64,000 nucleotides of DNA from an uncultured Pontibacter sp. (GCF_947495565.1 NZ_CANLZM010000003.1:248001-312000), one strand, 5' to 3'. Counted from the first letter of the stretch, positions 44,519-54,841 are shown. Notes: generated by a model from the letters alone, not told the origin. Numbers and translations: made by a program.

Positions 44519-44797
44519 TCATACTTTGTGTTTGCCTTTTGTAGACTTATGGCTGCTGCTTGCCAAGTCCGAGAATTTAGTTTGGGCCAGCTTATCGTCC
44601 AGGCCGCGCAGGTTCTGCCACGATTGCATCAGGTTAGCGTGCGATTCGTTTAACGGTGCTTCTTGGGTTGGGTGGTTGGGTTGGGTGGTTGTTTGCGGAA
44701 CTCTCATAGCGTATAATTTTTCTTGTGATTGTGATTCTTGTTCTGATGAGCCGTGCGCTCTTAAAATTGCTTCATCTATAGGTTTGTCAGTTTTCAT
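44519..44797 (-). CDS. Small uncharacterised polar protein
   Basis: 92 aa, hydrophilic and Gln/Ser/Thr/Lys-rich with a basic end (SSSHKSTKGKHKV) and one possible helix (ESHANLMQSWQNLRGLDDKL). It starts at an ATG preceded by an AAAGAG-like stretch, 21 bp after the hydrolase gene on the same strand, so it may be its operon partner. No family recognised. Low complexity makes a spurious frame possible. Confidence 0.5.
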   Translation of the reverse strand: MKTDKPIDEAILRAHGSSEQESQSQEKLYAMRVPQTTTQPNHPTQEAPLNESHANLMQSWQNLRGLDDKLAQTKFSDLASSSHKSTKGKHKV

Positions 44798-44818
44798 TTC
44801 TCTTTCAGTGGTTATCTA

Positions 44819-45712
44819 TTATTCGTTTACTAATTCATTTTTTTTCTGCTCTTCTTTAATAAAGTTACTCACGTAGCCAGCAATCTCCTCAGAGTTCTCT
44901 TCCTGCAGAAAGTGGCCGCCATCCTCAAACGGAATAACATAGCACTCATGGAAAAACTTCTTCCAGCGTTGCAGTGCCTCTATCTTAATCAGCTTATCGC
45001 GTTCGCCCCAAAGTATAAGTGTCGGTATGTCCTGAATTTTCTTTCGCTCTTTCCACAGCTCATCGTACCACCTGCTCACACCAACTAGTTCGCGGGCGCA
45101 GGCAAGGTTTTTCACACGCTCTTCCGGGTTTCCGAGTCCGTTCATGTAATGCTCCTTAATTGGCTCTGGCAAGTCATCCTCATCCTTAAAAAGCTCATGG
45201 ATGAGTGTGTTGTTGGAAACATTTAGCTTAGAGTGCAGGAACTTACCTAGCGGCCCGACTAAATACTTGCTGGCCTTGGTAAAACTCTGGTGTTTGGAAA
45301 GCGACCACGTCCAGGAGTTAAGCATAACTACCCCACGTACGTTTTCAGGGTATTTTATAGCGTATGCCAGCCCAATGGGAGCCCCGAAATCGTGCACCAG
45401 CAGCGTAATATCCTTCAGCTGCAAATGCTCCATTAATTGCTCAAAGTTGATGGCGTGTGCCCGTGGCTTATAGCTCCAGTCTTTCGGTTTGTCCGATAAG
45501 CCAAAACCAATCATATCGAGGGCAATGCAGCGGTGGCTCTTGCGCAGTATTTTAATTAGGTTGCGGTACATAAAGGACCAGGATGGTGTACCGTGAACCA
45601 TAACGATTGCAGGACCAGCGCCTTCATCAATATAGTGCATCTTACCTGCCTCCAGCTCAATATATTTAGATTTGAAGGGATACTCCTTCTTATCCAGCCA
45701 ATCTGGTTTCAT
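44819..45712 (-). CDS. Alpha/beta-fold hydrolase, haloalkane-dehalogenase-like
   Basis: 297 aa. The oxyanion-hole motif VMVHGTPSWSFMYR (about 37-50) and the nucleophile elbow LVHDFGAPIG (Asp at about 107, not Ser) are those of the haloalkane dehalogenase/epoxide hydrolase group. The cap region follows, and the catalytic His is in DGGHFLQEEN (about 272). HGTPSWSFMYR is close to the HGxPTWSYLYR of dehalogenases. Dehalogenase activity is likely from the motifs but not shown; the natural substrate may be another ester or epoxide. Confidence 0.88.
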   Translation of the reverse strand: MKPDWLDKKEYPFKSKYIELEAGKMHYIDEGAGPAIVMVHGTPSWSFMYRNLIKILRKSHRCIALDMIGFGLSDKPKDWSYKPRAHAINFEQLMEHLQLKDITLLVHDFGAPIGLAYAIKYPENVRGVVMLNSWTWSLSKHQSFTKASKYLVGPLGKFLHSKLNVSNNTLIHELFKDEDDLPEPIKEHYMNGLGNPEERVKNLACARELVGVSRWYDELWKERKKIQDIPTLILWGERDKLIKIEALQRWKKFFHECYVIPFEDGGHFLQEENSEEIAGYVSNFIKEEQKKNELVNE

Positions 45713-46455
45713 AGCTTTAGGGTGATTGTTAATTAACTATACTTCTAAACAGGAGGCAGGTTGTTTTTTCACTCAAAAAACAGGCTCATTCAGATAAATT
45801 TTGAACGCGAATTGATAATTCCAGTAGCTTTTATAAATGAGCCTTAATATTGGGGAGCTTGTTCTTTAATTGTTTGCTATAGATAGTGTTACCTGCCTGA
45901 AATTTATGATTATGCTAAACTTAAAAGCTTTATGCTCTGAACATGATTTAGTTATGAGGGTATGGAGTGTGGCAAAGGCAATTTATAGTGAAAGTTTGAT
46001 TGAAAATTAGATAACTATTATACTTTGCTGTACGTATTTTTTGCGAGCTGTAGAAGATGCAGTACCTGATGTTACTCCAACATTAATTTTCAATCCTTGA
46101 GATGTTCAGCAAATTTGCTAGCCAGTTAGATACAAATATCCCGTAGTTGTAATAAAAGTATAACCTGTCGTAAAGTGAAAAACTTAACCTGATCTTGCTG
46201 CTGCACTTAAACTTAGCAGGAATGGGGCGGACTTTTATAAGTAATAAATTTGTGCTGCAACTGGATATTTCTGTACTTGCATAGTTATTAGAGCCTGAGT
46301 TCTAAAACAGTGGCACTACATGGGTCATAAAATGTATGTAGATGCCATCAACCGGATTGTGGTAAAGAAAAGTAGATAAACATATTTAAACAGAAGCAAA
46401 AAGAGCGGTTGGAGCTTCTGAATTATAGAATTTTTAGCCTTTAGAGAAAACACTT
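45713..46455. other. Long AT-rich intergenic stretch before the UDP-sugar operon
   Basis: About 740 bp without a gene. It has several stop-rich frames and a few host AAGTATA-type words, the last near 46155. A TAAATTTG box at 46245-46252 matches the -7 consensus but lies over 200 bp from the next gene, which would then have a long leader. Nothing else was recognised. Confidence 0.5.
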
Positions 46456-47811
46456 ATGAGAATAGCAGTAGTTGGCACAGGGTACGTTGGTTTGGTGACG
46501 GGCACGTGCTTTGCCGAGGTGGGCATCGACGTGACGTGCGTGGACATTGATGAGAAGAAGATCGCAAACCTGCGCCGCGGCATCCTGCCCATATACGAGC
46601 CGGGCCTGGAGGAGATGGTGACGCGCAACTTCCAGAAGGAGCGCCTCTCGTTCTCGACCGACCTTGGGGAGGTGATCGGCGGCTGCGGCTGCGAGGCGGC
46701 CTTCATCGCCGTGGGCACGCCCCCGGGCGAGGACGGCTCGGCCGACCTGAAGTACGTGCTGGCCGTGGCCCGCGAGATCGGCCGCAGCATGAGTGGCTAC
46801 CTGGTGGTGGTGACCAAGAGCACCGTGCCGGTGGGCACGGCCCGGAAGGTGCGCCAGGCCATCGAGGAGGAGCTGGAGGCGCGCGGCGAGCAGATCGACT
46901 TCGACGTGGCCTCCAACCCGGAGTTTCTGAAGGAGGGGGCCGCGATCGCCGACTTCCTCAAGCCCGACCGCATCGTGGTGGGGGTGGCCTCTGAGCGGGC
47001 CGAGCAGGTGATGAAGAAGCTCTACAAGCCCTTCCTGATGAACGGCCACCCGCTCATCTTCATGGACATTCCCTCTGCCGAGATGACCAAGTACGCGGCC
47101 AACGCCATGCTGGCCACCAAGATCAGTTTCATGAACGACATCGCCAACGTGTGCGAACTGATGGGCGCCGACGTGAACATGGTGCGCAAGGGCATCGGCT
47201 CGGACGCCAGGATCGGCAACAAGTTCATCTACCCGGGCATCGGCTACGGAGGGAGCTGCTTCCCCAAGGACGTGAAGGCGCTGATCCGCACGGCCTCCGA
47301 GAACGGCTACCGCATGCGCGTGCTCGAGTCTGTGGAGGAGGTGAACGAGAACCAGAAGTCGGTGCTCTTCGACAAGGTGCGCGCCCACTTCTCGGGCGAG
47401 CTGGCGGGCAGGACGTTCGCCGTGTGGGGCCTCTCGTTCAAGCCCAAGACCGACGACATGCGCGAGGCGCCCTCGCTGGTGCTCATCGAGAAGCTGCTGG
47501 CCGAGGGGGCCAGGGTGAAGGCCTACGACCCGGTGGCCATGGCCGAGGCAAGGCACAGCCTGGGCGAGACGATCGAGTACGGCAAGGACGAGTACGAGGC
47601 GCTCATCGACGCCGACGCGCTGCTGCTGGTGACCGAGTGGCCCGAGTTCCGCTCGCCCAACTTCGCCGTTGTCGGCAAGCTGATGAAGGGCAGGGTCGTC
47701 TTCGACGGCAGAAACATCTACGAGGGGGCCGACCTCTCCGAGAAGGGCTTCACCTACTACGGCATCGGCGTGAAGCAGCAGGTGCCCCAGAAAATTGACG
47801 CAACGCTGTAA
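46456..47811 (+). CDS. ugd: UDP-glucose 6-dehydrogenase
   Basis: 451 aa. It oxidises UDP-glucose to UDP-glucuronate with 2 NAD+. The Rossmann motif is GTGYVGLVTG (7-16), the linker helix has AEMTKYAANAMLATKISFMN, and the catalytic Cys lies in GYGGSCFPKD. The C-terminal UDP-binding domain contains WGLSFKPKTDDMREAPSLVL. Codons end almost always in G or C (CTG, GAG, AAG, GCC), quite unlike the neighbours, and the host AAGTATA word is absent, which suggests transfer from a GC-richer genome. The decarboxylase gene follows after 3 bp. Confidence 0.96.
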   Translation: MRIAVVGTGYVGLVTGTCFAEVGIDVTCVDIDEKKIANLRRGILPIYEPGLEEMVTRNFQKERLSFSTDLGEVIGGCGCEAAFIAVGTPPGEDGSADLKYVLAVAREIGRSMSGYLVVVTKSTVPVGTARKVRQAIEEELEARGEQIDFDVASNPEFLKEGAAIADFLKPDRIVVGVASERAEQVMKKLYKPFLMNGHPLIFMDIPSAEMTKYAANAMLATKISFMNDIANVCELMGADVNMVRKGIGSDARIGNKFIYPGIGYGGSCFPKDVKALIRTASENGYRMRVLESVEEVNENQKSVLFDKVRAHFSGELAGRTFAVWGLSFKPKTDDMREAPSLVLIEKLLAEGARVKAYDPVAMAEARHSLGETIEYGKDEYEALIDADALLLVTEWPEFRSPNFAVVGKLMKGRVVFDGRNIYEGADLSEKGFTYYGIGVKQQVPQKIDATL

Positions 47812-47814
47812 ACT

Positions 47815-48777
47815 ATGAGCAAAAAAAGAGTACTCATCACGGGAGGGGCCGGTTTCCTCGGTTCCCACCTGTGCGACCGATTCATAAAAGAGGGCTACCA
47901 CGTGATAGCCATGGACAACCTGATCACGGGGAGCCTGGAGAACATCGAGCACCTGTTCAAATTGGAAAGCTTCGAGTTCTACCACCACGACGTATCCAAG
48001 TTCGTGCACGTGCCGGGCCATCTGGACTATATCCTGCACTTCGCCTCGCCGGCCAGCCCGATTGACTACCTGAAGATTCCGATCCAGACGCTGAAGGTGG
48101 GCTCGCTGGGCACGCACAACCTGCTGGGGCTGGCCAAGGCTAAGAATGCGCGCATGCTGATCGCCTCCACCTCCGAGGTGTACGGCGACCCGCTGGTGCA
48201 CCCGCAGCAGGAGAACTACTGGGGCAACGTGAACCCGGTGGGGCCCAGAGGTTGCTACGACGAGGCCAAGCGCTTCCAAGAGGCCATGACCATGGCCTAC
48301 CACATGCACCACGGCCTGGAGACGCGCATCGTGCGCATCTTCAACACCTACGGCCCGCGGATGCGCCTGGACGACGGGCGCGTGCTGCCTGCTTTCCTGA
48401 GCCAAGCGCTGCGTGGCGAGCCGCTAAGCATCTTCGGGGACGGCAGCCAAACGCGCTCCTTCTGCTATGTGGACGACCTGGTGGAGGGCATTTACCGCCT
48501 GCTGTTGAGCGACTACCACCTGCCGGTGAACGTGGGCAACCCCTCCGAGATCACCATCCGGGAGTTTGCCGAGGAGATCTGCCGCCTGACGGGGGTGGAG
48601 CTGAAGGTGGACTACCAGCCGTTGCCGAAGGACGACCCGCAGAAGCGCCAGCCGGACATTTCGCTTGCCAAGCAGGTGTTGGACTGGGAGCCGCAGGTGG
48701 ACCGTGCCGAGGGGCTCAAGCGCACGCTGGAGTTCTTCAAAGAGAAGATCCTGAGCCCGGCAGAGCAGAACGCCTAG
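47815..48777 (+). CDS. uxs: UDP-glucuronate decarboxylase (UDP-xylose synthase)
   Basis: 320 aa, extended [16 protein letters not shown] (about 9-21) binds [12 protein letters not shown] holds the Ser/Thr, and the catalytic pair lies in [11 protein letters not shown] (YxxxK). [20 protein letters not shown] and [17 protein letters not shown] are typical of UXS1-like enzymes. It converts UDP-glucuronate, made by the preceding enzyme, to UDP-xylose for exopolysaccharide or glycan synthesis. No glycosyltransferase gene is adjacent. The same GC-rich codon use as ugd shows they moved or evolved together. Confidence 0.93.
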   Translation: MSKKRVLITGGAGFLGSHLCDRFIKEGYHVIAMDNLITGSLENIEHLFKLESFEFYHHDVSKFVHVPGHLDYILHFASPASPIDYLKIPIQTLKVGSLGTHNLLGLAKAKNARMLIASTSEVYGDPLVHPQQENYWGNVNPVGPRGCYDEAKRFQEAMTMAYHMHHGLETRIVRIFNTYGPRMRLDDGRVLPAFLSQALRGEPLSIFGDGSQTRSFCYVDDLVEGIYRLLLSDYHLPVNVGNPSEITIREFAEEICRLTGVELKVDYQPLPKDDPQKRQPDISLAKQVLDWEPQVDRAEGLKRTLEFFKEKILSPAEQNA

Positions 48778-48787
48778 CCGGTGCAAG

Positions 48788-48843
48788 AAAGTATAAAAAG
48801 AAGGGGCTGCCATTAATATGGCAGCCCCTTCTTTTTATACTTT
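48788..48843. terminator. Very long bidirectional terminator hairpin
   Basis: Perfect 26-bp arms (48788-48813 and 48818-48843) with a TAAT loop, between convergent genes. The outer ends of the arms are AAAGTATA and TATACTTT, so the host oligomer is part of the stem. Confidence 0.94.
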
Positions 48844-48852
48844 TATATATGC

Positions 48853-50100
48853 TTATCCTTTTCTGTTCTCCTTCAGGAATTTCTTTGCTTCCTTATAGTT
48901 AGCTGATTTCTTATCGCTGGTCTTCAATACAACGGAGTAGTAGTTTTTAGCGGCTGCTTTATCTTTCTGCTGTTTGGCAATACGGGCCAGGTTAAGGTAT
49001 GAATTTACAAAATAGCCCGAATCTCTTTCATTTGTCATCTCAGCATACATGATCGCGTTTTTGTAGTGGCCTTTAGCTTTGTCAAAATCACGGTACTTGT
49101 GCTGGTTGATATAAGCCAGAATATAGGAGGCATACCGGCCACTGACAGGCTCATAGCCTGGCATTTGTTGCTCTAGCTTGCTTAAGATTTCTTCAGACAC
49201 ACGCTCTGCTTTGGTAAAATGACCGTTCACAAACAGAAGGCGGGCATAAAAGCGCTGAAAATAAGCATTGTCAGGATACTTCAGTGCCAGGTCTTCGGCA
49301 ATTTCAAGCGCCTCGTACATTTGCTTCTCTTCGTTAGCCAGTATTTTCATCAGGAAAAGCTTAGACTCTGTACCTGTATAAAAACCTGTCTTAGATACGT
49401 AAGAAAGCTGTTTTAGCCCCAAACGCTTATCGCCATTAGGAAAAAAGACTAGCACAGGGCGCAGCATGGGGTAATTATCCGGAATCCATACGGAGTAGTA
49501 GTTAAAAAGAGCCTCTCCGAAAAGGAACTCAGGGCTCAGGCCGTTGCCGGCTTTGGCTTTCTCCAAAAAGTCCAGAGAGCGCTTGCTGGCTACAGTAGCC
49601 TTGCGCCAGTTGCTGCGCTCAGAGTGCAGGCGTGCTGTAAAGCCGTAGGAGGCAGCTAGAAAGAAGGCGGCTTCAACGTTATTCTCATCCCGATCATACA
49701 TGGCCTCCGCTTTCTGGATTGTGGTATCCATGTAGGCAAAAAAGAGGTCATCATACTTCAGCGTCTGTATATTGGTCGGTACAATCTTCCACCACTGGCT
49801 AAGGCCCATCAGAAAGTAAGGAAGCGGGTGGTCTGGGTAACGGCGGCGAATGGATTTGAACTGCTTTTCAGCGCGTGCATACTTAAAGTTATACATGTTG
49901 TCCACTGCGCCCTCCAACTCATACTGCAGGTCTTTGTTCAGAAGCAACATGCCTTTTATCTTGGCTGCGGCCGGCAACACCTCTACCTCGCTCATAACAA
50001 CCTGCCGCATGGCCGTAGAATCAGTAGGCTGGGCAGGGAGTTGCGCTACTGCTAAAAGTGGGAAAAAGAGCGTGAAGATGGCGGAGATTAAGTTCTTCAT
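48853..50100 (-). CDS. Secreted tetratricopeptide-repeat protein
   Basis: 415 aa with a signal peptide ending AVAQ (about residue 19). The body is a series of TPR-like helix pairs: NMYNFKYARAEKQFKSIRRR near 69, AKGNGLS-type units in the middle and NERDSGYFVNSYLNLARIAK and DKAAAKNYYSVVLKTS near the C terminus. It is probably periplasmic and acts as a scaffold. Neighbours give no hint of its partner. Confidence 0.85.
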   Translation of the reverse strand: MKNLISAIFTLFFPLLAVAQLPAQPTDSTAMRQVVMSEVEVLPAAAKIKGMLLLNKDLQYELEGAVDNMYNFKYARAEKQFKSIRRRYPDHPLPYFLMGLSQWWKIVPTNIQTLKYDDLFFAYMDTTIQKAEAMYDRDENNVEAAFFLAASYGFTARLHSERSNWRKATVASKRSLDFLEKAKAGNGLSPEFLFGEALFNYYSVWIPDNYPMLRPVLVFFPNGDKRLGLKQLSYVSKTGFYTGTESKLFLMKILANEEKQMYEALEIAEDLALKYPDNAYFQRFYARLLFVNGHFTKAERVSEEILSKLEQQMPGYEPVSGRYASYILAYINQHKYRDFDKAKGHYKNAIMYAEMTNERDSGYFVNSYLNLARIAKQQKDKAAAKNYYSVVLKTSDKKSANYKEAKKFLKENRKG

Positions 50101-50209
50101 GAAAGGCCAAAAATTGTAAGTTTGTTCGTGCCTGTTATACTAGTGGCTTTGCTAATTATAAAAGTACAACAAATCTGATTATTATGAATTCCATAAAGAT
50201 AAAATAATT

Positions 50210-51124
50210 ATGAAACTTCTTGAAACGCTGTGCCACATACATGCCCCATCAGGCAATGAACAAAACCTGACCAGTTTTTTACTAAACTACATAACAGAAC
50301 ATAAATTGAGCTGGAAAACGCAACCTGTTGTGCTGCACGGAGAAGGCTTTCAGGACTGTATTTTGCTGGTGTTCGGTAAGCCAAGGAGTGCAATTTTTGC
50401 CCACATGGATTCCATAGGTTTTACTGTTCGCTACGGTAAGCAACTGGTGAGGATCGGGGGGCCAGATCTGGAGAGTGGCTATACTTTGGTGGGTGAAGAC
50501 TCTCAGGGAAAAATAGAGTGCACCTTAAAGTATGACGAAGAGACCCACGAGTTAAGCTACGAGTATGAGCGGGAGATAGAGCGAGGCACAGAACTTGTGT
50601 TTAAATGCGATTTTAGAGAGACGGAGGAGACGGTGCAGAGCTGCTATATGGATAACCGATTAGGTGTGTGGTCGGCGCTGCAGGTGGCTGAAGCCATGGA
50701 AAACGGCATTATCGCGTTCTGCTGCTGGGAGGAGCACGGTGGTGGATCGGTGGCATACTTGGCCCGTTACATTCATGAGCAGTATGGTGTAACACAGGGT
50801 CTTATCTCTGACATTACTTGGGTAACCGAAGGCGTGCATGCCGGCAAGGGCGTGGTTATTTCGCTGCGCGATAGCCTTATTCCCCGTCGGTCTTACGTGC
50901 AGCGCATTATTGCGCTTGCCAAAGAGGCCGGTGTGCCTTACCAGCTGGAGGTAGAAGGAGCAGGTGGCAGCGATGCCAAAGAGCTGCAGCGTAGCGCTCA
51001 CCCCTGGGATTGGTGTTTTGTGGGTGCTCCGGAAGATAATGTACACACGCCTAACGAGATCGTGCACAAGAAAGACATCGAAAGTATGGTAGCACTTTAC
51101 AAGGTGCTGATGGAGAAGTTGTAG
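50210..51124 (+). CDS. M42/M20-type metallopeptidase
   Basis: 304 aa, shorter than most M42 aminopeptidases (340-360). The metal ligands are recognisable: FAHMDSIGF (His, about 66), [11 protein letters not shown] (bridging Asp, about 147), CCWEEHGG (catalytic and metal Glu, about 173-174), [10 protein letters not shown] (Asp, about 201) and [12 protein letters not shown] (His, about 281). No signal peptide, so a cytoplasmic aminopeptidase or deacylase is likely. The start [17 protein letters not shown] fits family N termini. Confidence 0.88.
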   Translation: MKLLETLCHIHAPSGNEQNLTSFLLNYITEHKLSWKTQPVVLHGEGFQDCILLVFGKPRSAIFAHMDSIGFTVRYGKQLVRIGGPDLESGYTLVGEDSQGKIECTLKYDEETHELSYEYEREIERGTELVFKCDFRETEETVQSCYMDNRLGVWSALQVAEAMENGIIAFCCWEEHGGGSVAYLARYIHEQYGVTQGLISDITWVTEGVHAGKGVVISLRDSLIPRRSYVQRIIALAKEAGVPYQLEVEGAGGSDAKELQRSAHPWDWCFVGAPEDNVHTPNEIVHKKDIESMVALYKVLMEKL

Positions 51125-51170
51125 GGAAAAATCAACAAGCTATACTTATACTTACCAAACCTTCCTATAT

Positions 51171-51596
51171 ATGAAAGAGAACCCATACCTGGCTTTTCTG
51201 TTATTCCTGATGGCTGTTGCGCTCCCTGCCTGTGAGCAGGTATCTGACAAAGAGGCAGATTATTGGTACAGGATTGAAAATACAGCCTCTTCCACTGTAG
51301 AAGTGGTGGTGGAGATAAAGCAGAACCCGAGCGTAAACATTGTTGGGGACCCAAAACGCTACTATACTTTAGCGCCAGGAGAAACAGCAGAGGTCTGGGC
51401 TACTTCTGGATTTGCTACGGACGAGGTTTATGATGAGGAGCAGGGAAACCCGGAGCTATACTGGATTAAAGTATCTGCAGAAAGTAATGGAAGGAGCGCC
51501 AGAGGCAACCTGAACCGCCCCAGCCGCTGGAAGTATGACAAGCACAGCAGGTTTAAGGCAACTTATACTTTAACACTGGATGAGAATACCTTCTAG
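51171..51596 (+). CDS. Small uncharacterised lipoprotein
   Basis: 141 aa with lipobox ALPAC (Cys at about residue 21). The mature part reads as a single beta-sandwich-like domain (YWYRIENTASSTVEVVVEIK; YTLAPGETAEVWATSGF). No family is recognised. It follows the peptidase by 46 bp and may be co-transcribed. Confidence 0.8.
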   Translation: MKENPYLAFLLFLMAVALPACEQVSDKEADYWYRIENTASSTVEVVVEIKQNPSVNIVGDPKRYYTLAPGETAEVWATSGFATDEVYDEEQGNPELYWIKVSAESNGRSARGNLNRPSRWKYDKHSRFKATYTLTLDENTF

Positions 51597-51851
51597 CCAA
51601 TTATGGCTGAGGAATTTGATGCAGAAAAGCGACTCCTGAAAGCTGCTTTTCTGTCGTCTAAGAGTCGGTAATGCAGCTGAAAGTATATAGACAGGCCTGT
51701 TTTGTAGATTGATGTTGTAACTTGTTAGTCCCTAAAGAAATAGGCGTCAGGAGCAGCAGCAGGAAAGGGATAGAGATATTTGGAAAAGTCTACAGAATCA
51801 CTTTTCTTTAATAACTATATATTAATATCCCTTAACCCTTAATAAAACCGA

Positions 51852-54068
51852 ATGGAACCTATTCTTTACGCAATTCCTGCCTTTGGATTGGCGGCCCTGC
51901 TGTATACAGCCATAAGGTCGGCCTGGGTGACGAAGCAGCCAAGTGGCAATGAGCGCATGACGGAGATTGCACGCCACATTGCTGATGGAGCCATGGCCTT
52001 TCTGAAAGCCGAGTACAAGGTGCTGACCTATTTTGTTATCATTGCCTCTGTCTTCCTGTTCTACCTGGGCTACACCGGTGAAAAGTCTCACCCGCTAATT
52101 GTGGGAGCCTTTGTTATAGGCGCGTTTTTATCGGCACTGGCTGGTTTTATAGGGATGCGTATTGCCACCAAAGCCAACGTGCGCACCGCAGAGGCCGCCA
52201 GAAGCAGCCTGTCCAAGGCGCTTAATGTTTCTTTTGTAGGCGGTTCTGTAATGGGAATGGGCGTGGCCGGTCTGGCTGTGCTGGGCCTGGGTTCGCTGTT
52301 CATATTTTTCTACTACATGTTTGTGCTCAGCACAGGCGGCAATGCGCGTGGCATAGAGATGGAAATTGCCCTGGAAGTGCTCACAGGTTTCTCGCTGGGT
52401 GCTGAAAGTATCGCCTTGTTTGCTCGTGTGGGCGGCGGTATTTATACAAAAGCTGCCGATGTGGGCGCTGACCTGGTAGGTAAGGTAGAGGCCGGTATCC
52501 CGGAGGATGACCCGCGTAACCCTGCCACCATTGCCGATAACGTAGGCGATAACGTAGGCGACGTAGCCGGTATGGGTGCGGACCTTTTTGGCTCTTACGT
52601 GGCTACCATACTTGCTACCATGGTGCTAGGCCGGGAGGTAGAGGTGTCGGATAATTTTGGCGGGCTTTCACCTATCATACTTCCAATGCTGACGGCAGGC
52701 CTGGGTATTGTGTTTTCTTTTATCGGGATACTGTTTGTGCGCGTGAAGGAGGGAGGCGATGTGCAGGCGGCCCTTAACCGCGGAAACTGGATATCAGTGA
52801 TACTAACCGCTGTTGCCTCATATTTTGTAATTCATTGGTTGCTGCCCGAAAACCTGGTGCTCCGCAACTTTGAGTTTACCAACAACGGCGTATTTATGGC
52901 CGTGATTGTCGGCCTGGTAGTGGGTACTTTGATGAGCATCATCACGGAGTACTATACTGCTATGGGGAAAAAGCCTGTTAACTCAATTGTGCAGCAGTCC
53001 TCCACCGGGCATGCTACCAACATCATTGCCGGTCTGGCGGTGGGTATGCACTCCACAGTGCTGCCAATTATCGTGCTGGCGGCGGGCATTGTGCTTTCCT
53101 ATGCAGCGGCAGGTCTGTACGGCGTGGCTATAGCAGCGGCCGGTATGATGGCGACCACCGCCATGCAGCTGGCCATCGACGCTTTCGGCCCGATAGCCGA
53201 CAATGCCGGTGGTATAGCCGAGATGAGCGAATTGCCGAAAGAAGTGCGCGGCCGCACCGATATCCTGGATGCTGTAGGTAACACTACTGCCGCTACCGGT
53301 AAAGGCTTTGCCATTGCCTCTGCTGCACTTACTTCGCTGGCGCTTTTCGCCGCCTTTGTAGGCATAGCCGGCATTCGTACCATTGACTTGTACAAAGCAC
53401 CTGTACTTGCAGGCCTCTTTATAGGTGCCATGATTCCGTTCATCTTCTCGGCTTTGGCCATTTCTGCAGTTGGTAGAGCGGCCATGGCGATGGTGCAGGA
53501 GGTGCGTCGGCAGTTCCGCGAGATTCCGGGTATTATGGAGGGGACAGGCAAGCCAGAGTATGAAAAGTGCGTGGCTATCTCCACTAAAGCAGCCATTCGG
53601 GAAATGATGCTGCCAGGCGCTATTGCGCTTCTGGTGCCGATTATCATTGGTTTTGGCTTTAGAGATGTGTTCCCGGATACTTCCTCGGCGGAGGTATTGG
53701 GTGGCACACTGGCTGGCGTAACGGTTTCCGGGGTGCTAATGGCCATGTTCCAGTCTAACGCCGGCGGTGCCTGGGATAACGCGAAGAAGTCTTTTGAGAA
53801 AGGCGTGATGATTAACGGCGTGATGGAGTACAAGGGCTCTGAGCCGCATAAAGCTTCTGTAACCGGCGATACCGTAGGCGACCCGTTCAAAGATACCTCC
53901 GGGCCAAGTATGAATATCCTGATCAAGCTGATGTCTATCGTGTCGTTGGTGATAGCGCCCCACATTGCGCTGGAGCAGGAGCCGCCAATTCCGGAGCCGC
54001 CAATCGAGCTGGACCATATCAACATGCAGCAGCAGGATGTAACGCCAGCTACCGCAAGTTATAAATAA
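51852..54068 (+). CDS. hppA: Membrane-bound ion-pumping pyrophosphatase, K+-dependent type
   Basis: 738 aa with about 16 membrane helices. It couples hydrolysis of pyrophosphate to pumping of Na+ and/or H+. Substrate-site motifs are present: [40 protein letters not shown] and, near the end, GGAWDNAKK and [17 protein letters not shown]. At about residue 475 it reads [10 protein letters not shown]; Ala at this position (Lys in K+-independent enzymes) indicates K+ dependence. Na+ versus H+ transport is not decided here. Confidence 0.96.
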   Translation: MEPILYAIPAFGLAALLYTAIRSAWVTKQPSGNERMTEIARHIADGAMAFLKAEYKVLTYFVIIASVFLFYLGYTGEKSHPLIVGAFVIGAFLSALAGFIGMRIATKANVRTAEAARSSLSKALNVSFVGGSVMGMGVAGLAVLGLGSLFIFFYYMFVLSTGGNARGIEMEIALEVLTGFSLGAESIALFARVGGGIYTKAADVGADLVGKVEAGIPEDDPRNPATIADNVGDNVGDVAGMGADLFGSYVATILATMVLGREVEVSDNFGGLSPIILPMLTAGLGIVFSFIGILFVRVKEGGDVQAALNRGNWISVILTAVASYFVIHWLLPENLVLRNFEFTNNGVFMAVIVGLVVGTLMSIITEYYTAMGKKPVNSIVQQSSTGHATNIIAGLAVGMHSTVLPIIVLAAGIVLSYAAAGLYGVAIAAAGMMATTAMQLAIDAFGPIADNAGGIAEMSELPKEVRGRTDILDAVGNTTAATGKGFAIASAALTSLALFAAFVGIAGIRTIDLYKAPVLAGLFIGAMIPFIFSALAISAVGRAAMAMVQEVRRQFREIPGIMEGTGKPEYEKCVAISTKAAIREMMLPGAIALLVPIIIGFGFRDVFPDTSSAEVLGGTLAGVTVSGVLMAMFQSNAGGAWDNAKKSFEKGVMINGVMEYKGSEPHKASVTGDTVGDPFKDTSGPSMNILIKLMSIVSLVIAPHIALEQEPPIPEPPIELDHINMQQQDVTPATASYK

Positions 54069-54132
54069 GCATAATACAGTGGTAGCGCTGCCTGCTAATG
54101 CAGTAAATTAGGCCCTACAGGCAGATTACAGG

Positions 54133-54164
54133 ATAAGCCCGACTTTAGGTTGGGCTTATTTTTT
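54133..54164 (+). terminator. Terminator after hppA
   Basis: ATAAGCCCGAC pairs with GTTGGGCTTAT (one G-T type mismatch) and is followed by six T. It overlaps the promoter of the next gene. Confidence 0.85.
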
Positions 54165-54182
54165 AATTTATACTTACCTTTG
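54150..54182 (+). promoter_or_regulatory. Promoter of the hypoxanthine phosphoribosyltransferase gene
   Basis: TTG at 54150-54152 and TACCTTTG at 54175-54182 are 22 bp apart. The -7 box is an exact TAnnTTTG match and lies 22 bp before the ATG. The -33 element is inside the hppA terminator stem. Confidence 0.6.
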
Positions 54183-54204
54183 TTCAAGATCAACCCAAGT
54201 TTAC

Positions 54205-54747
54205 ATGGAACCGCGTACCATTCAGATTCACGATTGTGAATTCAGCACTTATATTTTCGAAGAGGAGATCATTGCCCGCATCACCATGCTGGCAGAGCAG
54301 ATTGACAAAGATTATGCAAACAAGCAGCCTTTGTTTCTGGCAGTGCTAAATGGCTCCTTTATGTTTGTGTCTGATTTGCTGAAGCGTGTTTCTATACCCT
54401 GTGAGATTTCTTTCATCCGTTTGGCCAGCTACCAGGATATGCAGAGCACCGGTAAGGTGAAGGAGATTCTGGGCCTGACCGAAGATGTGCAAAGCCGCCA
54501 CGTGGTAGTGCTGGAGGATATTGTGGATACAGGCCATACTGTGCACGGCCTGCTGCAGCAGCTAAAAGAGCGTAACCCCGCCTCTGTGGAAATAGCCACG
54601 CTCTTAATGAAACCAGATTGCCTGCAGCACCCGCTGGACGTAAAGTATGTCGCCCGGTCTATTCCGAACGACTTTGTGGTAGGGTACGGATTAGACTACA
54701 ATGCCTTAGGCCGAAACCTGCGCGATATTTATAAAATTGTATCGTAA
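54205..54747 (+). CDS. hpt: Hypoxanthine phosphoribosyltransferase
   Basis: 180 aa. It salvages hypoxanthine/guanine with PRPP to IMP/GMP in the cytoplasm. The PRPP-binding loop is VVVLEDIVDTGHTVHGLL, preceded by LNGSFMFVSDLLKR (first loop) and SFIRLASYQ. The C-terminal VVGYGLDYNALGRNLRDIY is typical of bacterial HPRT. It stands before adk in a purine-nucleotide context. Confidence 0.95.
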   Translation: MEPRTIQIHDCEFSTYIFEEEIIARITMLAEQIDKDYANKQPLFLAVLNGSFMFVSDLLKRVSIPCEISFIRLASYQDMQSTGKVKEILGLTEDVQSRHVVVLEDIVDTGHTVHGLLQQLKERNPASVEIATLLMKPDCLQHPLDVKYVARSIPNDFVVGYGLDYNALGRNLRDIYKIVS

Positions 54748-54841
54748 CCCTGCAGTACAAGTAGCGTTAGCAGGCTTTCAAAGCAGGAGGTGCAGCCGCT
54801 GCAGGTCCTTAGAAAATCAGAAAGTACATAAAATTTATACT

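Noticed and set aside
46441..48405. 654-codon open frame on the minus strand
   Set aside because: Antisense to ugd-uxs. The frame is open only because of G/C-ending codons in the real genes; its translation is His/Val/Leu-rich without family motifs.
47151..48902. Plus-strand frames of 215 and 216 codons in other phases
   Set aside because: Arg/Gly-rich shadows of the same GC-rich genes.
53099..54025. 308-codon minus-strand frame
   Set aside because: Antisense to hppA, Ser/Pro/Ile-rich, no motif.
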